Below the pieces are notes generated by a model. It made no database searches. It saw only the letters and a program-made list of their open reading frames with translations, and had not been told where the DNA came from. Both the position numbers and the translations under genes were made by a program. A stretch of DNA of 64,000 nucleotides from Paenibacillus caui (GTDB lineage Bacteria; Bacillota; Bacilli; Paenibacillales; Paenibacillaceae): positions 59,698 through 123,697 of the forward strand of contig NZ_JAIOGQ010000013.1 in the NCBI RefSeq assembly GCF_019904135.1. Reading direction: 5' to 3'. The first letter of the stretch is position 1; each line of letters starts with the position of its first letter. Shown piece after piece: positions 1 through 8,510 of the stretch.

Positions 1-5
1 TGATT

Positions 6-35
6 AACCGACAAGAAGCCTGTTTCTTGTCGGTT
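6..35 (+). terminator. Rho-independent terminator of the upstream gene
   Basis: A perfect 12-bp inverted repeat (6-17 and 24-35) encloses a 6-nt loop and is followed by a T-rich stretch. It presumably ends a gene lying to the left of the window. Confidence 0.7.
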
Positions 36-200
36 GTTTAGTTTATAGAGGGTAGGACTTTTTTCTTATTTTTTTAGACTTGGCGCTAGGAATTTTGAAA
101 CTGTTCACGAATAATATGTAGGAAGAATTATACATACACATGCTCAAGGATGAATTTTCCCAGGATACAGAAAGACATTTAAGTAAGAAGGTGAGATGAA

Positions 201-1228
201 ATGTTCATTTTAAACTTCATAGGCGGTTGTGTATTTGCCGGAATCGTTATACTTTCGACAATATTCTTTTTCACAAGACAAAATCCAACAAAAACAGTAG
301 GTATAATAGGGCGCTTTTTTACAACATTACAATTCCCTGAAAAATCCAACGATCTGGTATATATTTTGGAATTACATCCTGACCTTCGCATTTTTTTTGC
401 TTGTCCCCCGCTTGAGAGTATACTCGGACCGGAAATAGGAAAAAAAGCTTACAAACAACCGGAGCTGCTCTTCTCCTTACTGCATCCGGAAGATTACAAC
501 AATACATAAGCCGTTTTCATAAAAGCTTTAATTTTAATGAGCCCTTGGTCTGTCGGCTGAAGCTGGGTGAGGGGGAGTATACTTGGTTTGAAGATTATTT
601 GACTCCTATCTACTTGAAGGGAAGACTTGTAGCCATTCAAGGGATTCTTCGCAACATTCATCATAAGGTGGAGGTGCAGGAAATGCTGAAATACCGAATC
701 TCCCATGATGCGATGACTGGACTAAGAAGCCGCGAATTCTTTGAAGAACAGATGGAACGGCTCAATAAACAGGAACCTGTTTCACTGTCGCTTGCGATCT
801 GCGATATGAACAATCTGAAGCGAATCAACGACACGCTCGGTCACAAAATGGGGGACATTTACATCAAGGAAGCCGCAGAACTGCTTAAAAGCTTCGCTTC
901 GGACCGGGTCGTCATCAGCCGAATCGGTGGAGACGAGTTCACCATTTTGATCACGGGCATGTCCGAGGAGGAGGGGGCGGAACTGATTCATCGGATGAAG
1001 GAGGCTGCAGCAAATGCCCAAAGCGTTTCCGGAGTTACGCTTGGGATGTCGATCGGCTATGCCTATACGGAGTGTTCACTAGGCAAGGTAGATGAACTGT
1101 TTGCGGAAGCGGACCGGAAGATGTACGAGATCAAGCGGGCCAAGCACCGGCCAAATCCTTCAGAAGGGGGAGAGAAGGAGCGGGGCAATACGCTCTATAG
1201 AAGCCTGACGGGTACACGCCATTGTTAA
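201..1228 (+). pseudogene. PAS-GGDEF diguanylate cyclase, frameshifted
   Basis: Two consecutive reading frames make one protein. The first (201-509, ATG behind an AAGGTGAG site) encodes an N-terminal membrane segment and the first half of a PAS-like domain, ending HPEDYN then a stop. The second continues the PAS fold from about 500 (ISRFHKSFNFNEP, then LKLGEGEYTWFEDYL) and carries a GGDEF domain with the catalytic RIGGDEF signature and the upstream NNLKRINDTLGH segment. Joining them needs a -1 shift near 495-505, as expected from one missing base. GGDEF proteins make cyclic di-GMP from two GTP; no RxxD inhibitory site is evident. Either this is a recent pseudogene or the base was lost in sequencing. 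The GGDEF half could be translated alone only from a poor TTG start at 545. Confidence 0.8.
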
Positions 1229-1368
1229 AATAGAAAGACGAGAGAAAACTGATTAAAGATCGGTGCAGACGGGTAAATGAAAAACATGGAGCTCTTGTTC
1301 AAAGCGGAACGTTCTGGCATTTGGGCACAAATAATCCCCGTCATACAAGTTGGCGGGGTGACTTTGCC

Positions 1369-1392
1369 CACGACCCGGTGAGCGACATATTA
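1369..1392 (+). repeat. Imperfect direct repeat, copy 1
   Basis: This copy starts CACGAC, has GGTG in the middle and ends GACATAT; it matches 1515-1538 with a few substitutions. Function unknown. Confidence 0.4.
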
Positions 1393-1514
1393 TAATCCTA
1401 TCTTCAAACAGGAATTTTATTCCTAATCACATGAAAAAAAAGATGAAGTAAATGGAAAAAGGAGCACTAGGCTCCTAATTCAGACTCAAGACACGTATAA
1501 CGTGTGAATTTATC

Positions 1515-1538
1515 CACGACAGGGTGGATGACATATAA
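1515..1538 (+). repeat. Imperfect direct repeat, copy 2
   Basis: Second copy of the repeat at 1369-1392, 146 bp downstream in the same orientation. In this copy a small ATCCAC/GTGGAT palindrome overlaps the repeat. Confidence 0.4.
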
Positions 1539-1616
1539 GTTTTGCTAGACGAAAACACTTCTTGGCATAATACTAACCTTTTCGTTGGTTATTGTCAACC
1601 ATATTCTGCGCTTTTT

Positions 1617-2177
1617 TTATAGTCCAAACGTCCATTTGACACGGTTTTCAATCCGGTTAATATCCTCTTCATCCAGATTGCCCAAATGCTCCTTCAGACG
1701 TACTTTGCTGACTGAGGTGGTTTCCTCGGTTTTGGCGGCGGAGTCAAAGGCCAGAAATTCATACTTATGTTTAAACAGAAAATAATGGCTTTGAAATCTG
1801 GGCACCGGCAGGCCATCCTTAGTCAGTACGGCTTGTCCGGTTTTGAAATTTGTTTTTGATTTCAAATTTTTGGTGAGTGGAATGACAAGCACATTGCCCG
1901 AGGTCGAATTTACCGTATTATTGGAAATAATGACAACTGGACGCTCCTCGTTCTGCTCGCAGCCGATATTTTCCCCGAAGTTGCAAAAATGAACGGCTCC
2001 CCGTGTCATTTTTCGACCCATTTGCGTCTTTTCGTTTTCGATCCAGTGATGGGCGAGCTGGATTTTGACAGGCTGCCATTTCATGATCTGCTCTTCCTTC
2101 AGCCTTTTGAGTCTGGCAAACCGGCCACGCTGGACCGGTGCATGCTTTGGTGGCATTATATTTTCTTCTTCGCTCAT
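1617..2177 (-). CDS. PemK/MazF-family toxin-like protein, extended and solitary
   Basis: The 186-residue product contains a MazF/PemK core from about residue 58 (RGAVHFCNFGENIGCEQ, then RPVVIISNN, then VLVIPLT). This family consists of mRNA interferases normally neutralised by a small upstream antitoxin. Here the core is preceded by about 57 mostly basic residues and followed by a roughly 25-residue tail rich in charged residues. No antitoxin gene is visible on the upstream side (2178-2330). The start ATG has a strong GGGAGG site 5 nt upstream. It might be a solitary toxin, a toxin with a built-in regulatory extension, or a domesticated member. Family membership is fairly secure; activity is not. 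Confidence 0.75.
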   Translation of the reverse strand: MSEEENIMPPKHAPVQRGRFARLKRLKEEQIMKWQPVKIQLAHHWIENEKTQMGRKMTRGAVHFCNFGENIGCEQNEERPVVIISNNTVNSTSGNVLVIPLTKNLKSKTNFKTGQAVLTKDGLPVPRFQSHYFLFKHKYEFLAFDSAAKTEETTSVSKVRLKEHLGNLDEEDINRIENRVKWTFGL

Positions 2178-2548
2178 AGGTCCTCCCGTGTTTCGCTTCT
2201 TTATTTAAAAGATAGATTAATCCTAGCCGCAGTTTGCTTCGGCCATAAAATGGTGCATGATTATTTTTACACTGGATTACAGGGCGATTAAACAAACGAA
2301 AGAAAAAAAGAATGCTTTAGTTCATTCTGTATACCATAATTTGGGCAAAGGTGCAAGGGATACATTATAGGTCCAATCTATCATATCAATCGAGAGGACG
2401 CCCTCTTCAAGCGAGGCTAGGAGCTAAGGGGGCGGTGAATCGGTGACTTGCTCGTCATTCAGTCAGAAATCCTTCTCTGTGAAGACCCCATTATGTTAAA
2501 ATAAAACAGAACGTATGTTTGTATAAAAGGGGTGAAACCATATCTACG
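2178..2548. other. Intergenic region upstream of tnpB, including possible left end of the element
   Basis: No gene is supported. A GAGG...CCTC hairpin lies near 2391-2409 and an AT-rich leader with an SD-like AGGGGTG lies at about 2527-2533. The left boundary of the tnpB element should lie in this stretch but I cannot place it. Confidence 0.35.
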
Positions 2549-3991
2549 ATGGCATACAAAACGTTGCAAATTGAAATCAAAAAAGGTCACCGCTTATTCC
2601 CCTACTTTGAGCGGATGTGTCAGGAATCCAAGCATTTATTTAACACGACCAACTTTTACATCCGTCAAGTTTTCACGGCTTTCCGGCAGGAGAAGCCCCT
2701 CCAACCGTTGCAGCAAGAGGTGCTGGACACGCTGAATCGATACATCGGGGTCATGAATGAAAGACAGCTCCAAGCTTATCAGTCGAGAGTCGCGAAGGAG
2801 CAGCTCAAACCCGTAGATGAGCGTAAAGAAGTTCGCTTTAATCGTTTCGACCTGCCGTCCGAAGAGAAGCCTTTCGTAGACTATCATTTCTTGGACGGTT
2901 TATTTAAGGTCATGGAACAACCGGATTACCGGGCGCTTCCGGCACAAAGCAGCCAATGGGTGATGAAGAGCGTCCTGCAAAATTGGAAATCCTTCTATGC
3001 GAGTATCAAGGATTATCGTCAGCACCCGGAAAAGTACAATGGAAGGCCCGGCATTCCATCTTACTGTCGTGCCAAGGAGAAGGAAATCCAGTTCACAAAT
3101 CAGGATTGTGTCATCCGGGATAGGAAGTTCCTCAAGCTCCCGAAAACCAAACAGCAGCTAAATATCGGTAAGCTGGGATACACCGAAGGAAAGCTGAAAC
3201 AGGTTCGGGTTGTTCCGAGGTATGGGCAATACGTCGTGGAATTGATCTTTGCATGTACGATTGAAACGAAAACGTTGGATCATGGGAGCTGCATGGCGAT
3301 CGATCTTGGCGTTCATAATCTTGCAACCATCGTCACCACTACCGGTTCAAGACCCGTGTTGGTGAAGGGCAAACACATCAAGGCGATCAATCAGTACTAC
3401 AACAAGATGAAGGCCCATTACATGGGCATCCTCCGTCATGGCAAACAGCCGAAAGAAGGACAGCATACCTCCAGGCGAATAGAGCGGATGCACCGAATCC
3501 GCCATCGTAAAATCAAAGACCTGTTCCACAAGGCGAGTTACAATATCGTGCAGCTGGCTGCCGGACAGAACGTCGGTATGATCATCATCGGACAAAACCG
3601 GGGATGGAAACAGCGATCCGACATGGGGAAGCGAAACAACCAGACCTTTTGCCACATCCCTCATCACCTGTTGATTTCGATGATCCGCTATAAAGCCGCT
3701 GAACAGGGCATTCAAGTGCAGTTGACGGAAGAAGCTTTCACATCCAAAGCCAGCTTTCTGGATCACGACCCGTTGCCCGGATATGAAGAAGGGAAGACAT
3801 GGGCGTTCTCAGGAAAGCGGATCAAACGCGGCTTATATCAAAGCCTGCAAGGGTTAATCCATGCAGATGTGAACGGTGCGGCGAACATTTTACGAAAAGT
3901 AGTCCCAAACGCTACGGCTTATGGGATAGAGGGGTTGGACGGTAACCAGCCCGTCAACGTGTCAACTCCACTGGTGTTAAGCATTCGGTAG
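2549..3991 (+). CDS. tnpB: IS200/IS605-family TnpB (RNA-guided nuclease family), IS1341-like
   Basis: The N-terminal half (KTLQIEIKKGHRLF, then NTTNFYIRQ) is the TnpB WED/REC-like part and the C-terminal half is a RuvC nuclease. RuvC-I aspartate is in AIDLGVHN (about residue 253) and RuvC-III aspartate in HADVNGAAN (about 440). The usual RuvC-II glutamate position reads IIIGQNRGWK, with no acidic residue. Glutamates in LTEEAFTSK (about 392) may replace it. The CxxC zinc-ribbon between RuvC-II and III is absent (GKRIKRGLY instead). TnpB proteins cut DNA guided by an RNA from the element's right end. No tnpA is nearby, so it would need one in trans. ATG 2549 was chosen because family homology begins there; TTG 2519 is an in-frame alternative. 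Confidence 0.9.
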   Translation: MAYKTLQIEIKKGHRLFPYFERMCQESKHLFNTTNFYIRQVFTAFRQEKPLQPLQQEVLDTLNRYIGVMNERQLQAYQSRVAKEQLKPVDERKEVRFNRFDLPSEEKPFVDYHFLDGLFKVMEQPDYRALPAQSSQWVMKSVLQNWKSFYASIKDYRQHPEKYNGRPGIPSYCRAKEKEIQFTNQDCVIRDRKFLKLPKTKQQLNIGKLGYTEGKLKQVRVVPRYGQYVVELIFACTIETKTLDHGSCMAIDLGVHNLATIVTTTGSRPVLVKGKHIKAINQYYNKMKAHYMGILRHGKQPKEGQHTSRRIERMHRIRHRKIKDLFHKASYNIVQLAAGQNVGMIIIGQNRGWKQRSDMGKRNNQTFCHIPHHLLISMIRYKAAEQGIQVQLTEEAFTSKASFLDHDPLPGYEEGKTWAFSGKRIKRGLYQSLQGLIHADVNGAANILRKVVPNATAYGIEGLDGNQPVNVSTPLVLSIR

Positions 3992-4061
3992 TTACGATTG
4001 ACACACCAGAAACCCCCACTTTAACCGAAGCGTTAGTCGAGGTAAGTGGCGGGAGTATTCA
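3992..4061 (+). ncRNA. Candidate omega-RNA 3' scaffold / right end of the tnpB element
   Basis: Immediately after the tnpB stop, CCCCACTT (4014-4021) can pair with AAGTGGCGGG (4044-4053) around an internal arm, and the segment ends in a GGGAGTATTCA-like motif at about 4051-4061. Such a structured right end, extending the 3' end of tnpB, is where omega (reRNA) scaffolds lie in this family. The guide would start at about 4062. The boundary is inferred from structure only. Confidence 0.5.
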
Positions 4062-4070
4062 TAACATTTT

Positions 4071-4100
4071 TTGACAAGAAGGCCCTGAAAATGCTAATTT
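4071..4100 (+). promoter_or_regulatory. Sigma-A-like promoter of peptide deformylase
   Basis: TTGACA at 4071-4076 is followed after 18 bp by TAATTT (4095-4100). It lies about 10 bp beyond the predicted right end of the tnpB element. Confidence 0.55.
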
Positions 4101-4167
4101 ATAAGCGTTCTAAAATAATAGAAAGCGGAAGGCATTAGCAAAATACCGCAAACAACTGTAAAGGTGG

Positions 4168-4761
4168 ATGAAGTATTTCTCTATGAAATTTTCAAGTGAT
4201 TATATTATTACGATGGATGACATTATTCGCGAAGGGGATCCGATATTACGGACGGTAACGGAGCCGGTCAGCATTCCGCCTACAGAAGATGATGTTGCTG
4301 AAATGGATGCCATGATGTTGTTTCTGAAGAACAGCCAGAACGAAGAGCTGGCGCGAAAATACAAGCTTCGGGCAGGCGTCGGAATATCCGCCAATCAGGT
4401 TGGGCTCAACAAACGGATGTTTGCTGCCTATTTCATGGACGATTCCGGGGAAATGAGGGAACTGGCTCTGTTCAATCCAAAGATCGTGAGCCATTCGGAA
4501 GCGATGACCTATTTGCCGGAAAGCGAAGGCTGTTTGTCAGTAGATCGCATCGTTCAGGGGTTTGTGCCGAGATATGAAAGGGTTCAGGTCAAGGCTTGGA
4601 ACCGGGAAGGCCAAGAGGTCAAAATGCGGTTTCGGGGATTTGGCTCTATCATTATACAGCACGAAATCGATCATTTGAATGGGATTATGTTCTACGATCA
4701 CATTAATAAAGAAAATCCTTACAAGCTGCCTTCAAATGTCCGGATCTCAAGCCTTTATTAG
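4168..4761 (+). CDS. def: Peptide deformylase
   Basis: Removes the N-terminal formyl group from nascent proteins using a bound metal ion. All three signatures are present: GVGISANQVG (motif 1), EGCLS (motif 2, metal-ligand Cys) and HEIDHLNG (motif 3, two metal-ligand His and catalytic Glu). Length (197 aa) and the inserted segment between motifs resemble the B. subtilis YkrB-type enzyme. The start is uncertain: a GGTGG sequence directly abuts ATG 4168, while ATG 4183 is 15 nt away from it, and ATG 4213 would match the shorter N terminus of YkrB. The gene is monocistronic, with its own promoter at 4071, and converges on the response-regulator gene on the other strand. Confidence 0.93.
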   Translation: MKYFSMKFSSDYIITMDDIIREGDPILRTVTEPVSIPPTEDDVAEMDAMMLFLKNSQNEELARKYKLRAGVGISANQVGLNKRMFAAYFMDDSGEMRELALFNPKIVSHSEAMTYLPESEGCLSVDRIVQGFVPRYERVQVKAWNREGQEVKMRFRGFGSIIIQHEIDHLNGIMFYDHINKENPYKLPSNVRISSLY

Positions 4762-4770
4762 TCTGCAATT

Positions 4771-5370
4771 TTAAGTCCATCCCATTTTTTCAGCAATGGA
4801 CAGAGCGTCAATGCGGTTTTTCGCTTCGAGCTTCTGCAGAATTTCGGAAACGTAGTTGCGTACCGTTCCGTAGGACAAGTGAATCGTGTCAGCAATTTCT
4901 TTGACGGACAGTCCTTGCGAAAGCAGCTTCAATACTTCTTGCTCCCGTTCCGTAAGCGGATTTTCCACTTCCCAAAAGGTCATGGAGAGCTCCGGGCTGA
5001 CTGCCCTTCCGCCTTTATAGACTCTCCGCATGGCGTTGCTCAGCTCGTCCACCGGGGAGTCTTTTAACAAATACCCTTTTACCCCCGATCGCATCGCCCG
5101 CTGGAAATAGCCTGCTCTTGAGAAGGTCGTTACGATAATGACATGGCTGGGATGCTTCATTTCGAGCAGCCTTTCGGCAACCTCCAAACCGCTCTTTTCA
5201 GGCATTTCAATATCAAGCAGGCAAATGTCGGGAGTCAGCGACAGCACCATTTCAAGCGCCTGATTTCCGTTCTCCGCCTGCCCGACGACTTCAATATCTT
5301 CCTCCAGATCAAGCAGGGCCGCCATTGCGCCCCGAAGCATAGCCTGATCCTCTGCAATGACTACTCTCAT
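4771..5370 (-). CDS. NarL/FixJ-family response regulator (DesR/YvfU-like)
   Basis: The N-terminal receiver domain has the acidic pair in VVIAEDQ, the phosphoacceptor Asp in CLLDIEMP (about residue 53) and the Lys of GYLLKDSP. The C-terminal LuxR-type HTH begins at about residue 140 (LTEREQEVLKLLSQG, then SYGTVRNYVSEILQKL). It is the last gene of an ATPase-permease-kinase-regulator operon and presumably activates that operon when phosphorylated by the neighbouring kinase. ATG 5370 is preferred because an AGGAGG sits about 10 nt upstream; a TTG at 5379 is in frame. In B. subtilis the same order occurs in ABC-linked DesKR-like systems such as yvfRSTU. Confidence 0.9.
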   Translation of the reverse strand: MRVVIAEDQAMLRGAMAALLDLEEDIEVVGQAENGNQALEMVLSLTPDICLLDIEMPEKSGLEVAERLLEMKHPSHVIIVTTFSRAGYFQRAMRSGVKGYLLKDSPVDELSNAMRRVYKGGRAVSPELSMTFWEVENPLTEREQEVLKLLSQGLSVKEIADTIHLSYGTVRNYVSEILQKLEAKNRIDALSIAEKMGWT

Positions 5371-5384
5371 CGGTACCAAACCTC

Positions 5385-6557
5385 CTAATCGATTTGTTCT
5401 TTTAACACCCGGGGGATCCGTATTTCTAGCGTTGAGCCTTGATCGGGGAGGCTTGTAAAGACGAGCTTTCCCTGAATCAGCTTCAGTCTCTCCTGCATGC
5501 CCAGCAGCCCCCTTCCCGTTGAAGAAAATGGTTTTCTAATGGGTACGGCGTCTTCTGTAACGGTTTCTGTGCTGCCGCTTCCTTTAGAAATGCTGCCATG
5601 TCCATTGTCCGAGACAGTCAGTCTCCATTCCTGGGGAGATTGCCTCAATGTTATATCGCATTCCGTGGCACCGCTGTGTTTCACCACGTTGTTGATCGCT
5701 TCTTTAAGACACAAGCCCAGAATATTTTGCGTCAGGGGAGGAGCCTTGCTGATCTCGCCGTCATCTTTCAAGGTAAGCGCGATCCCCGCTGCACTCAGCA
5801 TTTCCTTTATGCCCGGAAACTCATCTTTCACAGACATGGAACGCATATCTGCCACCAGCTCCCGAACCTGCTGGAGCGCGGCTCTTGCGGCCTTCTGCAC
5901 ATCTTTGATTTCAAGGACGGCCCTCTCCGGGGCCTTCGGAACAAGCTTCTCCGCGAGTTCGCTTTTTAGCGTTATGAGCGAAAGGGTGTGGCCCAGCGTA
6001 TCGTGCAAATCCCGGGAAATGCGCTGGCGTTCCTCGATTTTGCTGAGGCGGGCGATTTCTTCCTTGGCAATCGACAGCTGTTCTTTCAGCACCCTGGATT
6101 TTTGAAAAATCCGCAGGCCAAACGGAAATAATACAATAACAATAAACGGCGGTAATAAAGCAGGCCAGTTGCTGATCATGAATTGCCGGTCTGTCCCGAG
6201 AATGATCACGATAAACGCCGCAATTTCAACAAGGTTGGCCAGCCAGAGCAGCTTGCCTGAAGGCATCTGGCTGAGCAAGGCAGCCGAGAAGAACCCCATA
6301 AGCATCATGTATGGATCGCTCACTAAACTTAAGTAGCTGAATATCGCCACCAGAATCAGCATGTTGGCAAAACGAAATCTGGGCACAAGAAATCCGTGCA
6401 CATAGCAAAAGGCAAAGACGGCCAGCAAGCAGAGGCCCGGCAGCTTGACTGCAGGAGGCTCCTGCAGCAATGCGATGACCGGAGAAGTCAAGTAGACCAG
6501 AAATACGAAGGGAACTATATTCAGCTTTCGTGACATGGTGGAACTTGGGTCAGGCAA
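5385..6557 (-). CDS. DesK/NarX-type sensor histidine kinase (YvfT-like)
   Basis: About 390 residues. The first 150 form five or six predicted membrane helices with short loops, so there is no large extracellular sensor. A HisKA_3 dimerisation helix follows with phosphoacceptor His in ISRDLHDTLGHTLSL. The HATPase domain shows an N box (LKEAINNVVKHSGA), a G1 box (VSDNGHG) and a GRGLLGMQERL segment. Such kinases sense events in the membrane, for example drugs or fluidity. The TTG start at 6557 directly follows the permease stop codon; ATG 6536 (MSRKLN) is a shorter alternative. Its partner is the regulator 15 bp downstream. Confidence 0.9.
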   Translation of the reverse strand: MPDPSSTMSRKLNIVPFVFLVYLTSPVIALLQEPPAVKLPGLCLLAVFAFCYVHGFLVPRFRFANMLILVAIFSYLSLVSDPYMMLMGFFSAALLSQMPSGKLLWLANLVEIAAFIVIILGTDRQFMISNWPALLPPFIVIVLFPFGLRIFQKSRVLKEQLSIAKEEIARLSKIEERQRISRDLHDTLGHTLSLITLKSELAEKLVPKAPERAVLEIKDVQKAARAALQQVRELVADMRSMSVKDEFPGIKEMLSAAGIALTLKDDGEISKAPPLTQNILGLCLKEAINNVVKHSGATECDITLRQSPQEWRLTVSDNGHGSISKGSGSTETVTEDAVPIRKPFSSTGRGLLGMQERLKLIQGKLVFTSLPDQGSTLEIRIPRVLKEQID

Positions 6558-7304
6558 CTATACCGCTTCCTGTCGTTTTAGAATATAGGCTGATAATACC
6601 ATAAACACGAGCGTATAAGCAGCCAAAATAACCGTCCCAGCCACGCCCAGCAAATGTCCCCCCAGTATGCTCCAGGCACCTTGTCCGAACCGGTAGGAGG
6701 GGAGAAAGCGGGCTGTTTTCTGAATGAGATCAGGCATGGTTGAAAGAGGCATCCACAGTCCACCCAGCACAGACATCGACATGTATACAAGATTGCCGAC
6801 GATCTGGACAACCTCCGCTGATTTCAGCATGCCGATCAGAATGCCGAGCGCCATGAACGGGAGAGGGCCGATCCAGATCCAGAGCCCGCAGCCGATCCAC
6901 TCGTACGCCGGAAGGCGAATGCCCTTCGCAAGTCCACATACGATGAACATGAGCAAAATGGAACCCAGATTAATCATGGACCAGGCGAACATTTTCGATG
7001 CGATGTAGCACCAACGCGGCAGCGGCGAAATTCGCAGCAGGCGAGTCCAGCCTTGGGTTCTTTCCTGGGCAAATCTTACGCCGAGGGTAATGACATTGCT
7101 GCCGATCAGTCCGAATATGGTCATCGACATCAAATAATACGCTTTCCATTCCACGCCGTCGACCATCCTATGATCTCCCAACGTCCCTGTGAAAATAAAA
7201 TAGAAGATCAGAGGCATCAGCAGAGAAAAAAGGAGAAAGCGTCTGTTTCGCATCGTCCTTAATAGTTCGGCTTTGCATTGGGCTTTTAAGGCGGTCATCA
7301 TCAT
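6558..7304 (-). CDS. ABC-2 type transporter permease
   Basis: The 248-residue membrane protein has about six predicted helices and a conserved ABC2_membrane-type core (RFAQERTQGWTRLLRISPLP, then VGNLVYMSMSVLGGLWMPLS). It overlaps the 3' end of the ATPase gene by 4 bp and abuts the kinase gene. Together with the ATPase it likely exports a membrane-active compound, as do the LnrMN/YvfRS-type exporters; the substrate cannot be read from the sequence. Confidence 0.88.
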   Translation of the reverse strand: MMMTALKAQCKAELLRTMRNRRFLLFSLLMPLIFYFIFTGTLGDHRMVDGVEWKAYYLMSMTIFGLIGSNVITLGVRFAQERTQGWTRLLRISPLPRWCYIASKMFAWSMINLGSILLMFIVCGLAKGIRLPAYEWIGCGLWIWIGPLPFMALGILIGMLKSAEVVQIVGNLVYMSMSVLGGLWMPLSTMPDLIQKTARFLPSYRFGQGAWSILGGHLLGVAGTVILAAYTLVFMVLSAYILKRQEAV

Positions 7305-8209
7305 TGTTCATCTCCCTGGATCAAAAATTGAAAGGCATCGGCAAGACCGCCGGATTCGATCGCGATCTCGCTCATATCGATTCCGCTGCGGACAAGCTCG
7401 TAAATAAGCCGGTCCGTATCGGGACTGGTCAGCGTCACCCTGCTGCCATCCCACTCGGCGCTCAGCACGTCCTGCAGCGTGCTTATCAAATTTGCAGCCC
7501 TGCCTGATGCAGCTTCTTCAGTAGGGACGGAGAAAGCGACCGTCTTTTGTCCCCGGAGCCCTTTGATTTCGGCCGGAGAACCGTCTGCAATCTTTCGTCC
7601 CCGGTTGATGACAATCACCCGGTCTGCCAGCCTGTCGGCCTCCTCCAGATAGTGGGTGGTCAATAGAATAGTGCGCCCTTCAGCCGCCAATTTCCGGATC
7701 GTCTCCCAGAACAGCTGGCGAGCCTCTATGTCCATGCCTACTGTCGGTTCATCCAGAAACAGCAGGGAGGGGTCGCCGGCCATGGCCAGGGCAAAGTCCA
7801 GCCTTCGTTTCTGACCGCCGGACAAGGCGTTCGCATATTGATGACGGGCCGCGTCCAGTCCGGAAATGTCCAGCAAATGTTTCAGAGAAAGCGGCCGTGT
7901 GTAGCAGTTTCTGAACAGGTCAAGCGTTTCGTCCACTTTAAGCCGGTCGATCACATTGATATCCTGCAGCATCGCCCCAATCGCTTGCCGGACAGCCGTA
8001 TCCTGCGGGCTTCCGCCCATGACGGTCACTGTGCCGCTTGACGGGCGCGCAAGTCCCAGCATCATGGAGATGCTTGTCGTTTTTCCGGCTCCGTTGGGTC
8101 CGAGCAGCGCGGTGATGCTGCCCTCCTGAATATCCAGGGACAGATCATTGACCGCTGTATGTCCTTTGAAATGTTTGATTACGTGTTCCATAGTAATGAC
8201 GGATTTCAT
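7301..8209 (-). CDS. ABC transporter ATP-binding protein (drug-export type)
   Basis: Contains Walker A (GPNGAGKTT), Q-loop region, signature ALSGGQKRR, Walker B (LLFLDEPTVGMD) and the switch His (LLTTHYLEE). After the NBD, an extra C-terminal domain of about 80 residues is typical of CcmA/DrrA-type exporter ATPases. ATG 8209 is preferred, since a GGGGTG lies 8 nt upstream; a GTG at 8221 is in frame. It is the first gene of the four-gene operon, and the repeats at 8231-8309 lie directly in front of it. Confidence 0.9.
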   Translation of the reverse strand: MKSVITMEHVIKHFKGHTAVNDLSLDIQEGSITALLGPNGAGKTTSISMMLGLARPSSGTVTVMGGSPQDTAVRQAIGAMLQDINVIDRLKVDETLDLFRNCYTRPLSLKHLLDISGLDAARHQYANALSGGQKRRLDFALAMAGDPSLLFLDEPTVGMDIEARQLFWETIRKLAAEGRTILLTTHYLEEADRLADRVIVINRGRKIADGSPAEIKGLRGQKTVAFSVPTEEAASGRAANLISTLQDVLSAEWDGSRVTLTSPDTDRLIYELVRSGIDMSEIAIESGGLADAFQFLIQGDEQ

Positions 8210-8230
8210 TTCACGTTGCACCCCGTTTCA

Positions 8231-8309
8231 TTGTCATGAGTCAATCTTAGGTGAAAGGGGGCGGAAAGCCTATTCATGATTGTCATGACTTTGGGATGAC
8301 AATTGTCAT
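8231..8309. promoter_or_regulatory. Repeated TTGTCAT(GA) operator-like array
   Basis: TTGTCATGA occurs at 8231-8239 and 8280-8288, and TTGTCAT again at 8303-8309 as half of a perfect 14-bp palindrome (8296-8309). Each copy is flanked by partial dyad symmetry. The array lies between the divergent ABC/two-component operon and deoC, close to the ATPase start, and is a good candidate binding region for the co-encoded NarL-type regulator. Confidence 0.5.
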
Positions 8310-8510
8310 ATGTGCACAGGATCGGGCCATCCGGTGTTCCATCACCAGATGCATGCTGATGCAAAAAGAGGCCACCTTTGCTATGATAGGAACAGCAGCC
8401 AGAGAACTATGGCACTGCACTTCTACTCTCGCGGCAATCCGCCGGGAAACAAGGCAATATCAGCGATCGGACATACAGCCGCAGAACATTACATTGGAGG
8501 CTTTTTATCT

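Larger units (their letters stand above)
1229..1616. other. Intergenic stretch with imperfect direct repeat and hairpins
   Basis: No gene is supported here. The stretch contains a 24-bp imperfect direct repeat (1369-1392 and 1515-1538) and a GGAGC/GGCTCC hairpin near 1462-1476. The part nearest 1617 lies just beyond the stop codon of the convergent toxin-like gene. Confidence 0.4.

Noticed and set aside
4771..8209. Naming the two-component genes desK/desR
   Set aside because: No des desaturase gene is present and an ABC exporter is co-encoded, so a YvfRSTU-like arrangement fits better.
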